A stretch of 64,000 bases of DNA from Siphonodentalium dalli (GCA_032622095.1 CP136068.1:156697151-156761150); one strand, 5' to 3'; counted from the first letter of the stretch, positions 9,301 through 22,400 are shown. Numbers and translations: made by a program. Notes: generated by a model from the letters alone, not told the origin.

Positions 9301-9800
9301 TTCGTGGGATCCTGTACCGCCTCATCTATGGGGTTCTCCCGACCCGGGACCGAATTGCTAAATTTTACGGCCCCCACGTCTACAAAAAATGTCCCCTCTG
9401 TCATTCCCTTCCCGAATCGGTACAGCATCTGTTTGTCGATTGCTCCGTCGTCCAGCCTTTATGGAATATCGTCCGTGATTGGATTCATCCCCTCCCACTA
9501 CGCGAAAATTTTCGCACCCATTTCGGCTTTATTCGCTTCCTCCTGGTCCGCGCCGATAATTCCAACAATCGAGCTTTTGCTCTAATTCTTATATTTCATG
9601 CTCAGAAAGCTATGAACCCTCGCCCCACAACTTCGCAACCTGACCACGTCCCCATTTTATGTTTCCTATCTCGGATTCGCACTCACGTGCTCCTTGATCA
9701 TAACCGACTGCCCCTACATTTATTCGAAAATCTGTGGTTACAGACCACAGATATTTGTCGACTGAACGATAGCGATGATTCTATTCTTTTCACCTTTTAA
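6344..9800 (+). pseudogene. ORF2 of E2 (endonuclease/RT), single-base frameshift
   Basis: Same protein as E1 ORF2. The endonuclease half reads from ATG 6344 to 6994. A run of nine C (6983-6991), against eight in E6, shifts the frame and stops translation just before the SDH motif. The remainder, from the SDH region through the reverse transcriptase (SLDQQKAFDRVDH, RQGCSLSPLLY, YADD) to the C-terminal knuckle, is open from about 7000 to 9800. A 42-nt in-frame deletion near 9592 removes the block containing ISEAVAAIWNF that other copies have. A 13-C run lies at 9137-9149. Without the extra C this copy would be nearly intact. Confidence 0.9.
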
Positions 9801-10365
9801 GTTCCTAACCCCCTCAGTTTCATCATAGTTTATATTCAATCGCCCTACACACTTTACATGCATTCATTATGTATTCACTGTTTTTAACTAGTTTTACCGC
9901 TTGGTACTTTCTACGGCCGGTCCGCATATACCTCGCTTTTACCTTTTCCTCATTTCAAGTTACATTCACTTTTTGATCTTTATCGTAGAGTTACCCCTCC
10001 TGAGTCGCGGGGCACTGAATGTCTCCGGGATGCAGGAAGGGTAACTCTACATTGTATGCTTTGTCCCCATTCTCGTGGGAGTTGTGTGGATCAAGATGTC
10101 CCCCCAACTCGATTTTAGTTTCAATCCCCCGCTCCACACATGTGATACCGCAGACTCGTCTGTTTTTATTCGGATCGGGGGCCGGTATTATATACGGTGC
10201 TGGCAGTTAGCCAGCTTTCTAATTATTTCCTAATGTTACCGTATTACCATGTCTTCTATTGTATCTGACTATATGTCAGCCTTTCCATTTGTCAATTGTA
10301 TATTATTTCTTTGTTACGAATAAACGTTTAACAGTAAAAAAAAAGAAAAAAAAAAAGAATTATCT

Positions 10366-11050
10366 CTGGCTCCCATTTAGCGTCCCGCATTCGATAGTCA
10401 TCGCACACCTCACGGGATACGGGACAGTGCTGGAAATAGAGTACGAATCCTTCCGAGCCGTCGGCCAAGAAATCGCCAACGGCCGTCGGCGGCTTCGCAT
10501 GAAATTTATTAAACCCGATATAACCGACTTTCCCGACTTCGGCATGCTTGCTGGATATAAAGTATTCTACACTGTCGCTGGGAGATCGCCCTTATGCCTG
10601 AAATGTGGGCAGCGTGGCCATGTGCGCATGACTTGCCCAGACAACAACTTTTCCCCGTCGGGAGTGTTATCTCGGCCGACGGATTACGCGGCGGCGGTCC
10701 GCCGCCATAGAGGCCGGCCATAATCACCTTCAGTGCAGCCCCCGGATGATGGTCACGTGACCCTGTCAACGTTCGAGGCACCATTAGCACCAGGGCAGGA
10801 CTATATGCCTCCTCCCTCTTTCCAGGAGCAGGAGGGGGAGCTCCACAATGATTTCCAGATGTCCGAGTCCGGGTCAGACGATTTGGATGTGGAAAAAGTT
10901 TCGGAATCGGACAGTCCACTGTCCCCCGACATTCACCGTATGGAAGTGAAGGACACTCGCGCGGTTGGGGGGGGCAGTAAGCGACAGCATGAGGGTGACG
11001 AGGAACGTCACTCCTGCCAAGTTGAATGTGCGGGAAGGCCCAGCACCTGA
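10366..11050 (+). pseudogene. ORF1 remnant of E3
   Basis: Reads WLPFSVPH, the IANGRRRLRM strand block and a CX2CX4HX4C knuckle (CLKCGQRGHVRMTC). An in-frame TAA at 10721-10723 follows, after which the same frame continues through an acidic serine/aspartate-rich tail to the TGA at 11048-11050. A single nonsense change therefore separates knuckle and tail. The N-terminal half is absent because the element is 5'-truncated. The TTAA just after the stop is the site at which a MITE sits in the sister copies E7 and E8. Confidence 0.82.
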
Positions 11051-11303
11051 TTAATGTGTTTTAATATGATTGTGTATATTTATTCTCTTCGACCCTCGCC
11101 AACGTCCCTGATTTTCCCTTTTGCCTTCTGGATATATTGTGTTGCCTTTTTCTTCACGACCTCTCGCTTTTCCTCTGATTTTTGCACCTGCCCACCGACT
11201 CAACTTTACGCCAGATCCATTGGGGACTGGCTGTTCTTTGTGTATTTCTGTATCTATTTATGTGTCCCTTGTCTCGTTTCGTACCTCACCTTTTCGACTT
11301 TCC

Positions 11304-14300
11304 ATGGATAAACTTCACATAGCCTCTTTAAATGTGTGCGGTCTTCGCAATACACAGACTCTTCTGGCCCTTAAGTATCTCTTCCTATTTGATAGGGTCG
11401 ACGTGCTTTTCCTTCAGGAAACGCACGTCGAAGACTATCAACTTGGACAGGACCTACAATATAAATTAGATTGCAAAGGTTTTTGGTCCTATGGTACTAA
11501 CCGCTCATGCGGCACGGTGATTTTTATTCGAAATTCCCTACAACACACCGTGATTAAATCTTTTTCGGATATGGAAGGCCGCTGCGCGGGCGTCGATGTC
11601 GACGTCTCCGGAGTGGCTTTCCGTTTCCTTTCCTTTTATGGACCTCAAGCACCCGATCAAAATCGCGACCTTATTTTCCAATCTTTACTCCCCCATTTTG
11701 TCACCAGCCGATCAGTCATTTTAGGTGGGGATTTTAATTTTATAGTTCATCAAAAATACGACAAAATTGGTGGCCGGACCCTTGTTCCCGCCTATGCTAA
11801 GGAATGGCACAAACAATTTATGGATTTTGGCCTCGTTGATTTTTATAGGCATGGTAACCCTACCACTGTCCATACTACTCGTCATAGCGCAAATGTCCAT
11901 ACGCGCCTGGACAAGTTTTATATCTCCCGATCTCTGCTGACCGACCCCCCCCAACTATTCTTCCCAAACTTTCCCCCACTCTGATCACGATGTCATTAGT
12001 ATTTTTTTCACAACGATCCCCCGATCCGCTATTGGCCCCGGATATTGGAAAGCCAACATTTCCCTTTTTCTTGATCCTGATTTCAAGTCAGATTTCTGTA
12101 CCTTTTGGTATGATCGCACCGCTTCTGTGTCTGGCATTCATGTCACACCGGAGTGGTGGGATCAGATCAAGGCCGATATTAGAGCTGTTATTCAGAATTA
12201 TGCCAATATTAAGGCATCAAATACTAGAGCTTCCCTTCGAAAATTGGAACGAGAATATAAACTTTTACTTCAGGCCGAGCACTTACATCCTGGCAGATAT
12301 GCAGACCAGCTCGCCCCTCTTCGTGATAGCATCAAATCCTTTCATGCTCGGAACGCTGAGGGTGCTTATATCCGTTCGCGCTCAAATGTTTTAAATTCCC
12401 ATGACGGTTCTGCCCAATTTTTTCATTCCCTAGAACGCTCACGCAGTGCCAAAAAAATTATTACTTCCGTCACCACTGCTGGTACGACCTATACTTCGAC
12501 TTCCGATATTCTAACTCAATTTACGGCCTTTTGGTCTCGGCTCTTCACCAAAGAGGACACCGATTCTCAAGCAGCTGATTCTTTTCTAACCGACCTACAT
12601 AACTTGTCTGTCCCAGATGCGGACCTCTGTGAAGCCACTCTTCGTGTTGAAGAATTACACACTGCGCTATTTGACATGTCTTCCGGCAAATCCCCAGGCT
12701 CGGATGGCCTCCCTGCAGAATTTTACAAGACTTTTGCCCCACAAATTTTACCTCGATTATTACAGCTTTACAACAACTGCTTTCACGATAAACTTCCTTT
12801 TTCACAGCGGACGTCGCTTATTACTATGCTTCCGAAAGACCCAGCTCATCCTGACATTGTGTCTAATTATAGGCCCATTAGCCTTCTTAATGTTGATTAC
12901 AAAATTTTATCTAAATCCCTTTGTAACCGACTTAAATTGGTCATTTCTTCTATAGTCCAAGAAGATTGGTCATTTCTTCTATAGTCCAAGAAGATCAAAC
13001 GTGTGGAGTTCCGGAACGCACTATCATGGATAATTTACATTTACTCCGGAATATTCAAGACTATTGTAAACAGAAAAATCACCCAGGCGCTTTCGTTAGC
13101 CTCGATCAACAGAAGGCATTCGACCGAGTTGATCATGATTATTTATTCCGCACCCTTTCTTCCTTTGGATTTGGGCCCAATTTTATCTCTTGGGTCAGTC
13201 TTTTATATACAGACATTTATTCTCGTCTTTATATCAACCAACACACTTCAGACCCCTTTCCAGTAACTAGGTCAGTCCGTCAGGGATGCAGTCTTTCCCC
13301 GCTTTTATATATCTTGTGCTTAGAACCCCTACTACATCGCTTCCACAATAACCCCTCGATCACCGGGCTAACTGTGCCCGGTGCTCCGACCCCCTTTAAA
13401 ACTACAGCGTATGCTGATGACGTGACCTTAATACTTACTTCCGATGCCTCCATCGGTGCCGCATTAGAAACGATCGATCGTTATGGCTCAGCATCCGGTG
13501 CTCGGCTCAACTTAACTAAATCGGTTGGGTTATTTATCGGTAGCTGGAGTCATCGTACGGACACTCCGTACGGTCTCCAGTGGTCCGCTTCCCACAAAAT
13601 TTTAGGCCTGCTTTTTGGTTCGGCAGTAACTACCGATGACCATTTCCACAACTTATTTCAGAAATTTTCTAAAACTTTACAATTTGGTCGCACCGTCAAT
13701 TTAGCTCAATTCACCAAAGCCTCGTATCTCAATGTCTATTGCTTTAGCAAACTATGGTATTACGCGTCTATTGTTCCTTTGTCCGCCCATTATATTCGGC
13801 TTTTTCAGAGAGCAGCTTTTCGTTTTTTTTGGACTACTTTAATTGAGCCCCTCCCGTGGTCTTTACTTTATGCACCGAAAAGTGCAGGAGGTGCCGATAT
13901 TGTCAATTTACAAATTAAATGCAATACCCTCCTCCTTCGTCACATCCAACGGTTGCTGACCAACCCTACCGCTCGATGGTCCGTTTTTGCTATATATTGG
14001 ATTGGGCTCTCTCTCCGGGAATACGTCCCCGCTTTCGCTGCTCCTAGTATCGCGCATTGTGATCCGGCGTATATTTCCCCCTTTTACCTGTCTTGCTTGC
14101 GTGCTTTAGCAGCATTTCGTGACCTTCCCGATTTTCCCCAACTACCCACCATCGATTCAAAACAAATTTATCACCATTTACTGACGCCCATTATTACTGC
14201 CCCGCCCCTTACCATTCGTTTTCCTAAACTACCTTTTACTTTGCTCTGGATGAACCTCCATAACGAACATGTAGCTCCGGCTCTTCGTGGGCTCCTTTAT

Positions 14301-14812
14301 CGGGTTATCCATGGCGTTTTATTCACGAGACTTCGCATTAAGCGCTTCACAGCACAATTCCCTTATGTTAACTGTACTTTCCAGAGGACCTACAACATCT
14401 CTTCGTCGATTGCGAAGTGGTTCAACCCTTATGGGATTTCATATTCACATGGATCAATAATCTTATACCCGGTAATAAATTCCGACCACATTTAGGTCAT
14501 ATCCGATTCCTTATAGTCCGCGCTCGAAATTCTTCACATCGCGCTCTGGCTCTCATCTTAATTACCGAGGCCATTGCAGCAATTTGGTATACCAGAAATC
14601 CTATACATTGTGCTCAGCGCAGGCTTAGTTATCATGTAACTACCCGGATAGTCCACCCGCCCCATATCCTCATTTTGGCCTTTTTATCACGGCTTCGAAC
14701 CCGCGTTTTAATAGATCATCGGCTGTCCAGTAATAGTTTCGCCGAATTATGGCTCCTTTCCCCAGACATATGTACTCTTGATGACGATGATTTAGTAACC
14801 TTCTCATTTTAA
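11304..14812 (+). pseudogene. ORF2 of E3 (endonuclease/RT), multiply frameshifted
   Basis: Starts MDKLHIASLNVCGLRN, with LFLQETHVED and GGDFNFI in the endonuclease. The frame breaks near 11950-11980 in C runs just before SDHD. The reverse transcriptase then reads SNYRPISLLN, but a 29-nt tandem duplication (12937-12965 and 12966-12994) shifts the frame. It continues with SLDQQKAFDRVDHDYLF, RQGCSLSPLLY and YADD. A further deletion near 14375 removes most of the C-terminal CX2C, and the last frame ends at 14812. At least three lesions make it inactive. Confidence 0.88.
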
Positions 14813-14878
14813 CTCCACTCTTCTCTTTATCCCTGTTTATATGTCTGTATGCTTAATTTCTTCATTTCAGGTACTTGC

Positions 14879-14956
14879 TGTGTCCTGGTACACATATACC
14901 TTAATTTGTTTTCTTTAGTTTCTCGTTTCAGGCAGTTTCTGTGCGCTTGGTCCACA
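14879..14956 (+). other. Duplicated 3' UTR hairpin of E3
   Basis: TGTGT (14879-14883) pairs with ACACA (14890-14894) around loop CCTGGT. A second version pairs TGTG (14940-14943) with CACA (14953-14956). The first occupies the place of TGTGG/CCACA in E1 and TGCGG/CCGCA in E5, with the flanking GGTAC and CATATACC kept. Paired changes preserve the stem. Confidence 0.6.
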
Positions 14957-15050
14957 TATGTCTTTTTATATATTATTTTGTCTTGTCGCCTTTGCTTATC
15001 GTTTCAATAAAAAATTTATCCACAAAATCCAAAAAAAAAAAGCAAAAAAA

Positions 15051-15283
15051 ATATATTCAGAAACAATATTCCAAAATTTCTAATGAGGAAAAGATGGACC
15101 GTCTTTTGGCTATTATCGGTCCCATGGACAGTGATGAGTCGTCCTTCGTCGCCCGTTACACCCGTAACATGTCGTTCCACTTATGGCGATTATTCAAAGG
15201 ACCCTCCTGGTCTTGTGATTCCCGTTCGGCCCGATGACCAGGACTGAGTCCGCCCTCCTTTTAAAATAAAAAAAATATATATA
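15051..15283 (+). other. Short unassigned segment between E3 and J1
   Basis: About 230 bp between the E3 poly-A and the 5' end of J1. It holds a short open stretch from ATG 15094 to ~15237 with no recognisable motif and ends in an A-rich/TA tract just before J1. It could be a small retro-insert with its own tail. No assignment is possible. Confidence 0.4.
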
Positions 15284-17165
15284 TCTCCCGACTACGGCAA
15301 TCTTGGTACCAAATGACGATACCCCCGGCGTATAAAGAGTCAGCTTGTGCCTGAGGAGAAGAAGTCTGCCAACACCGATTTTTTCGTGACAAAATTTCCA
15401 CTTTATCGACTTTTTTCTCACAATTTTTCGAAATTTTCGACTTATTTTCTTCCAATTCTTCCATTCTTTTTCGAATCTTTTCAATTCTTCGATATTCAAT
15501 TACAATCTTTTCACACTAAACCGCTATTCGGCTCAACATGGATCCACAAACACAAATGGATGGTCTCATCGACGAAATCAAATCGTTTCGAGCCGATATG
15601 AAAGAATTGAGGAAAGGGAATTACTCGCTATAGCTAAATCGAAGACAAAAACAAACAAACCCAAAACCACTAAAATCACCAAAGCAGCAAACCACCCAAC
15701 ATCTTCAAAACCTCCGAAACCGACAGCTACAGCCAAAACCTCTGCACCCAGCACTACCCAACAAACAACAACAAACTCACCCACCAAACCACCTACCTCC
15801 TCGGAAAAAACATCAACCGCCGACAAGATCAAACCAGCAATCTTAGTTAAAGCAGACATACATAGAAATGACGATCCTGACATCTCGGATATTGCATGGT
15901 TCTCTCGCACAGAGGATCCAGTCACCCCCCTCAACACCCCCCCAAAGATACAAACATGCCATCTGATGATGAGGGGTTTGAGATAGTCACAAACAAAAGA
16001 AACGCAATAGGGAAACGCCGAGCCCCTCTAGCTCTTCGTCATCAACACCAAGAGAGTGCAAACGTAGATTAAACCGTTCCATACCTCATCCAACCCCAAC
16101 CCAAAAACAAACAGCCAAATCCGCCACTACAAACAACGCGCAAAACAACAACAACAAACGACCAGCCACCCTTTTTGTAGATAACCCAACTCAAAAAATG
16201 CTCAACAACCCATGGGAACTCCACGGTATTCTAGGGTCAAAGTACCCTCTTAAAACGCAGAAAACCAAACGATCTAATCTACTAGTATACCCTTCTAACG
16301 AAGAAACTCGCCTCTTTCTCATAACAAAGGCCCATTTGGAAATCAAAGCGCTAAAACTATCAAACACAAGATTCAGACCAACTAAGGGTCAATCTACCCC
16401 ACTCAATGAGAACCTTTTCGTGGTTATATGCGGGGTCCACCCTAATATAACTGAGGGCCAAATAATTAATACCATCGGCTCAGAATTCGAAGCCAAACGA
16501 CTTATATCATCAAAACACGGAGACCAACCTACTTTCAAAATAAAAGTTAAGTGCCCCACAAAACAAGCTAAAGATAAAATTTTGAAGGGGATATACCTGG
16601 GCAGTAATAAATCCAAATCTTTAGTTCGAGACTACAAACCACAGGCCCACGTAACCCAATGTTTCAAATGCCAGTCGTTCCATCATACAGCTAAATTTTG
16701 CGACAATGAATTCGAAACTTGCAAACGGTGCGCAGGCCCTCACGACCATAAAGAATGTCCAATTGTAGAAGAAGAAGCTAAATGCGCAAATTGTAAGGGG
16801 AACCATCCAACCACTTACAAGGGGTGCCCCAATTACATAGCGGCAGTTAAAAACGCGGAACACAAAAACTTATCATATGCAACTATAACTCAAAAACCGG
16901 CCGAACCGTCAGACGCACTTAGATTGGCCAACACACTATATGCATGCCTTTTTGAATCGCACAAACTAAGGTACCAGAACGCCGACCAAGCCGACCAAGC
17001 AGACATCAAAATAATGCAAACAATTCAAAACAATGTGAACAAATATTACAAAACAGGTATAATGAAATTTCACGACAGGAACATAGCACAGCAAAGTAGA
17101 ACTAAACACCCAATACCAGTAAACTATCACAACACCACACTTTCCACTTTTCTATCACATCAAAA
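15284..17165 (+). mobile_element. Jockey/I-type LINE J1, 3'-truncated
   Basis: The first base matches the start of J2 (ATCTCCCGACTACGG), so this is probably the true 5' end. It has a ~254-nt leader and ORF1, and stops just past ORF1 without endonuclease or RT. J1 and J2 are almost identical over 1.8 kb. Assignment to the Jockey/I group rests on the three-knuckle ORF1 and, in J2, the AP-type endonuclease. Confidence 0.8.
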
Positions 17166-17172
17166 GGGCTGA
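15538..17172 (+). pseudogene. ORF1 of J1 (three zinc knuckles), frameshifted
   Basis: Nucleic-acid-binding ORF1. ATG 15538 begins MDPQTQMDGLIDEIKS, a short coiled-coil-like segment. A 17-nt deletion near 15628 relative to J2 shifts the frame. A Thr/Lys/Pro-rich linker follows, with another loss near 15990, and the main open part is 16198-17172. Knuckles are CX2CX4HX4C (CFKCQSFHHTAKFC), CX2CX3HX4C (CKRCAGPHDHKEC) and CX2CX3HX6C (CANCKGNHPTTYKGC), the usual trio of Jockey-type ORF1. Loss of four bases near 17096 runs it past the J2 stop. Confidence 0.82.
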
Positions 17173-18130
17173 TAAGGTTTGAGTGACTTATATTGAATTC
17201 ATATACCAACAACTAGATATTCAGGTAAGGCAAAGGTTGGTTAAAGGTGAACTCAAAAGTTGGATCAGCATTATGCGTATTTCAAATTACTTATGTGACA
17301 CGCATGGGGAGGGGTCAACATCTACATCCCTCAGGCCAGACAACCAATACAAGTCAACTGAATGAGTGTTCTTTCTCAACGGTTTACCGACAAACGGTAT
17401 ACTTCGTTCCGGCATAACATCTTTTCGATCAAACACGGAGTACAAATATATCTGACAAAATACATCTAAACAGTGAATTAATCGGGTAACAATCATTGAT
17501 ACCTTTTGATATCGTATCCTCGTTATCAAATTCACCTTTCAGAATATTTGTACGGCCTTAATGATTAAAAGAACATTAAACTGACTTGTGTTGTGTTTAC
17601 TACGGCGAAAATAGGTGTCCACGGAAGCAACGTAATTAATTCGTTGCGCGATTCACCTTGCGAAATAAGCTATCAAACCATGCCCGAATAACCTTGTCAG
17701 GGGCAATTCCAAACATCTGTGATTATTTCACCCATCTATGCGTGTCAGCAGTACACATTCCTCCTATTTTCGATCCAGACAACTTCTCAAATACGTACAC
17801 AGAAGTACACCAAAATAGAAACAACTAGGTCACAAAAGTAAATATTAAACCATTAAACCATTCAGATTAGTACAAGCTCCTTATTGTTTCATGCTCTTAA
17901 TGTATAATTCCTCCTACTCTGATTAGCCCTACATGGTGAGGGGAAAGAACAGTCTGAATATTTCAACTGCATGTATTATATATCTAACGTGTCATCCCAT
18001 ACTGAAATCCGTACATTAACCAATGGATAACTCAGAATGAACCAAATCTAATCTATTAAAACATGTCTCAACCTCTGCATCTGTACATAGTAATTATAAG
18101 TAAATAGATTCTAATATAATATTTAGATAT
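17166..18130. other. Unassigned AT-rich interval between J1 and E4
   Basis: About 960 bp with no open frame over ~80 codons that resembles a protein, no knuckles, no tandem repeat and no clear terminal inverted repeats. It is the only sizeable gap in the LINE array and may be an insertion or remaining host DNA. Confidence 0.5.
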
Positions 18131-19084
18131 TATCGCGGCCAACAGGCCAGGGACTGGAGCGTTGTCTTCACATCAAAAGAACAAGCGGACCATTATGACA
18201 ACCTCCAGGAAATGTGTCTTTTTGGAGATGAACTTTTTATAGGGCACACCGGGCTCACCCGGCGGCCGAGGACTGTGCGTATCAATTGGCTGCCCTTTGC
18301 GGTGCCTCACACGGCAGTAATCCAAGAAATGACGACGTACGGAGACGTCCAAGCTATCGAATATACTACTTTCGTCCGAGGAGGGCAAACTATTGCTAAT
18401 GGAAAACGCACCCTCAAAATGATGTTAAGTGTGGAGGATCTGAGGGATTTCCCAGATTTCGTATTCATAGACGGGTGTAAAGCGCTCGTCACGCTTGTGG
18501 GGCGCCCCCCAATGTGTTTACGGTGTGGGGTCAGGGGGCACGTTCGGGCCACCTGTCCCCAGAGTGGACGACCGCCCCGGTCTTATGCCGATGCGGCAAA
18601 GCGTGACGCGGCAGATTTCTCGGAACAACTTCGGGCGGATGGAAATATTCAACCTGGTCCGGGGGCTAAACCCCCCTCCCAGGCCAGTGATGCAGTGAAG
18701 ACGACTTCGGGTGATATTTCCCCCGTTTCCGTTGCACCAGTGGTCCCCGCGGGGGGCATGGCAGAGCAGTTGGACTCTGGCGCCACCCCGGGGGACAGTG
18801 TGTCACCAGTGGTCCCCATGGGTAGTATGGCAGAGCCGTCGGACTCTGGCGCTACCCCTGGGGACATTCGGGTTATTCCGGAAACTCCCGAGGAAATGGA
18901 GTTGGTTATCCCTTCCAGGAAACGCAAAAACGTTGCTGACATGGAGGAACCAAGACGGAAAGTGACCCCTGTCGAGGCCCTCGAACTCTCGGACACGGAG
19001 GCGGACGCCTCCAGTGGTTCAGAAACCGAATCCGGTACAGACGCCGAGGAGGAACCGGGAGAAGTCGACGAAGAACCGGGCTGA
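18131..19084 (+). pseudogene. ORF1 of E4, N-terminus missing
   Basis: Frame is open from the truncation point to 19084 (~317 residues). It contains WLPFAVPH, the TIANGKRTLKMM block, the CX2CX4HX4C knuckle (CLRCGVRGHVRATC), the two-copy MAE...DSGATPGD repeat and an acidic C-terminus ending EEPG. No internal stop is seen. It has no start because about the first 100 residues are absent. Confidence 0.85.
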
Positions 19085-19409
19085 CTTTATAAATCAGACT
19101 AATAATGCCTTACAAAATACATCAGACCTGGAACCGCCCCCAAACTTTCCCGACTCTACTACTCCGGCTAACGACCTTGGACCCGTCCCAGAACTTTCTC
19201 ATTGCCTATTTCTTCCAACCTCAGCCTGACCTATATTGTCAGGCCGTCGGAAAAGGACTTGTGACTTTAATTTTATTTATTTTCATGTGGTTTCATTACC
19301 GCCCGCGCTGGTCGCGGCTTTTATTTAGGTCAACTCATTTATCCTTTCTTTGTTGTGTTTTGTATAGAATTATGTGTGTTCGTTCAGTCATTCCCTTCCC
19401 ACGCCCAGC

Positions 19410-22400
19410 ATGGACGGTTTATTTATCGCTTCTTTGAACGCTCGAGGACTGAGAAATGCTCAGACGATGCAGGCTTTGAAATACCTGTTCAAGGTTGATA
19501 GCGTTGACCTACTTTTCCTCCAGGAAACGTATGTCGACAGCTATCAACTGGGTGACCAGCTCGCTGTGGATTTGGGGTGTAAGGGCTATTGGGCCTATGG
19601 CTCCAATAGATCCGGTGGGACAGCGGTTTTGGTCAAACATTCGTTGAATTTCACTGTTCACCGTACCTTTTCAGAGCTGGATGGGTATTTCGTGGGTGTC
19701 GATGCTGACATCTCCGGAATTCCCGTCCGTCTTATTTCCTTTTACGGTCCACAAAGAGACGACCCACAACACGATATAATATTTCACACTTTAACGCCCC
19801 ACTTTAACACTAGTCGAGCCATTATTTTAGGTGGCGATTTCAATTTCATTCTTAATCCATCCCTCGACAAAGTGGGTGGGGCTCATCGCCCCACCCCTTT
19901 TGCCAAGGAGTGGAATCGCATCATGTCTACCTACAAGCTGGTAGATGTGTATCGCTCTCTACACCCTCGCCAGGTACAAACAACCTGCCATACAGGCAAT
20001 GTTCACACCAGATTGGATCGATTCTATATTTCAAAATCATTTATGTCACCCCCCCCTAAATTTTCACAACAAACATTTCCCTATTCCGATCACGACACGA
20101 TCGCCATTCACTTCAAAAATTCCCCTACCATTACCTTAGGACCTGGGTATTGGAAGGTTAACAGTGCCTTATTCTCGGATTTTGAGTTCAGGGAATCCTT
20201 TACGGAGTTTTGGCTTGATTCTACCTCTTCCGTGCACGATGATGAAATCACGCCGGAATGGTGGGATCAACTTAAAGATTCCATAAAGAATTTTCTACAA
20301 GACTACTCTCGTACTAAAGCTTCGTCTGAACGAATTCAACTTCGTCGTATGGAGAGACAATATCATGCCCTTTTACGTGCTGAAAGTCTATCCCCCGGTA
20401 CATACACTGAACAAATTGTTCCCCTAAAGGAAAGCATCCAATCAAGATTGATCAATGCCACCCAAGGGGCCTATATACGGTCCCGGGCCAAAATACTTAA
20501 TTCCAAAGACGTTTCATCTGTTTACATTCGATCTTTGGAACACACCCGCGGTTCCAGGAAAATAATTACCTCGGCTGTCTATGACGGGATCAACCACACA
20601 TCCCAAGATGGCATAATGACCGCGTTTCGAGACTTTTGGTCCTCCCTTTTTACTCGGGGCGTCACTGACCCCGCTTCTCGTCCCACATTTTTGCATGACC
20701 TACCACAGGTCCCCCCCACTGATGTCTCCTTATGTGACAGCCCTTTAACTGCCCTGGACTTAAACAACGCCATTAAAGGAATGTCCAGCGGCCGGGCACC
20801 CGGATTGGATGGGCTGGGCGTGGAATTTTATTCCACATTCTCTCATCTGGTCACCCCCATCCTTTTAGTCTTGTACAACAAATGTCTTCATTCTAAATTA
20901 CCGCTTTCTCAAAGAACGTCCCTTATTACTCTCCTACCCAAAGATTCAGACCACCCGGAAATTCCCTCAAATTATCGCCCCATCAGTTTGCTCAACGTGG
21001 ATTACAAAATACTCTCTAAAACATTATGCAACCGATTAAAGGTTGTTATTCATAACGTCATTTCCGACGATCAAACCTGCGGAGTGCCGGGCCGCACTAT
21101 TATGGATAATTGTCACCTAATGCGCAATATTCAAGATTATTGCGCTAAAAAAAATATCCCCTGTGCATTTTTAAGTCTCGATCAACAAAAAGCCTTTGAT
21201 CGAGTTGACCACGATTACTTATTCCACGTTCTTTCAGCATTCGGTTTTGGCCCCACTTTCATATCGTGGGTTCGCCTCCTTTATACGGACGTATTTTCCA
21301 GTGTATATATCAATCAGCACATTTCCACCCCCTTCCCCGTCACTCGCTCAGTCCGACAAGGCTGTAGCTTATCGCCCCTCTTATATATTCTTTGCTTAGA
21401 GCCCCTTTTAATCAAAATTCGCTCCGACCCGGCCGTCCACGGCCTAACGGTACCGGGTGCGCCTACCCCCTTCAAATTAACGGCCTACGCCGACGACGTC
21501 ACCCTTTTTGTGACAGACGACCGCTCTATTAAAGCTGTCTTGTCCATCCTTGCCACTTTTGGACACAGCTCCGGCTCCAAATTAAATTTAACCAAATCCG
21601 TTGGTCTTTTTATGGGCTCATGGAGTCGACGTACCGACAGCCCGCACGGTTTCAAGTGGGTCAAATCCCACAAAATCCTCGGCATACAATTTGGATCACA
21701 GGTCACCACAGATGACCATTTTCACAATTTATTCCAAAAATTTTCGAAGTCCCTCCAATTTGGCAAGTTTGCTCGCCTTCCGTTCTTTACCAGGGCCTCA
21801 TACCTTAACGTTTACGCCTTAAGCAAGCTCTGGTACTATTCCTCGATCATCCCTATGCCCCCTCACTACATTACGCTTATACAACGAGCGTCATTTCATT
21901 ATTTCTGGGACACCACATCCGAACCCCTCCCCCGCAGTCTTATGTACGCCCCCAAAAAATCAGGGGGCGCTGATATTGTCCATCTACCGACTAAGTTTCA
22001 TTCTTACTATCTCCGTCACGTTCAGAGGTTGCTTACCAGCCCAGATGTACGATGGTCTGTGTTCGCCATTTATTGGATCGGTCTTTCCCTACGCCAGTAC
22101 CAACCCCAGTTTGCTTCCCTCAACACGGCCCATTGTGATCCCCAACTCATCCCCCCCTTTTACCGCCGTTGTTTAGAGTCTATCAAAACTTTTGAAAATT
22201 ACCCCCCCCACCCCCCTGCTGGCACACCTTACTTCAAAAGAGTTTTACACTCGACTGTTACCAGCAGTCCTTTCCGCCCCTAAACTCCATCTGATTTACC
22301 CCAAACTGCCCCTTCATATAGTCTGGGCCAATTTACATAATTCTTTCATTGATCCCCAGATTCGTGGGATCCTTTATCGCCGTATCTATGGGGTGCTCCC

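Larger units (their letters stand above)
4611..10365 (+). mobile_element. Tx1-like LINE E2, subfamily B, full length
   Basis: Complete-looking element: 5' leader 4611-4751, intact ORF1, spacer with conserved hairpin (6158-6178), broken ORF2, and 3' UTR with the hairpin series (12-bp stem 9985-9996/10039-10050), AATAAA at 10319 and an interrupted poly-A to ~10356. It abuts E1 upstream and E3 downstream. It is near-identical to E6, including ten bases (AGAATTATCT) beyond the poly-A, after which the two diverge. That points to duplication of an existing copy rather than two independent insertions. Confidence 0.9.
10366..15050 (+). mobile_element. Tx1-like LINE E3, subfamily C, 5'-truncated
   Basis: The element starts inside ORF1 (WLPFSVPH) immediately after the E2 tail, so its 5' end is missing. 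ORF1 remnant, spacer, broken ORF2 and a 3' UTR follow, ending in AATAAA (15006) and a poly-A at 15031-15050. Its ORF2 starts MDKLHIASLN and is clearly more distant from E1/E2 than these are from each other. E7 and E8 are its nearest relatives. The 3' UTR lacks the GTAGAGTTACCC series but has two versions of the first hairpin (14879-14894 and 14940-14956). Confidence 0.88.

Noticed and set aside
15094-15237. Short frame MDRLLAIIGPMDSDESS between E3 and J1
   Set aside because: Only 47 codons, no match to any other copy here; it may be part of an unidentified insert.
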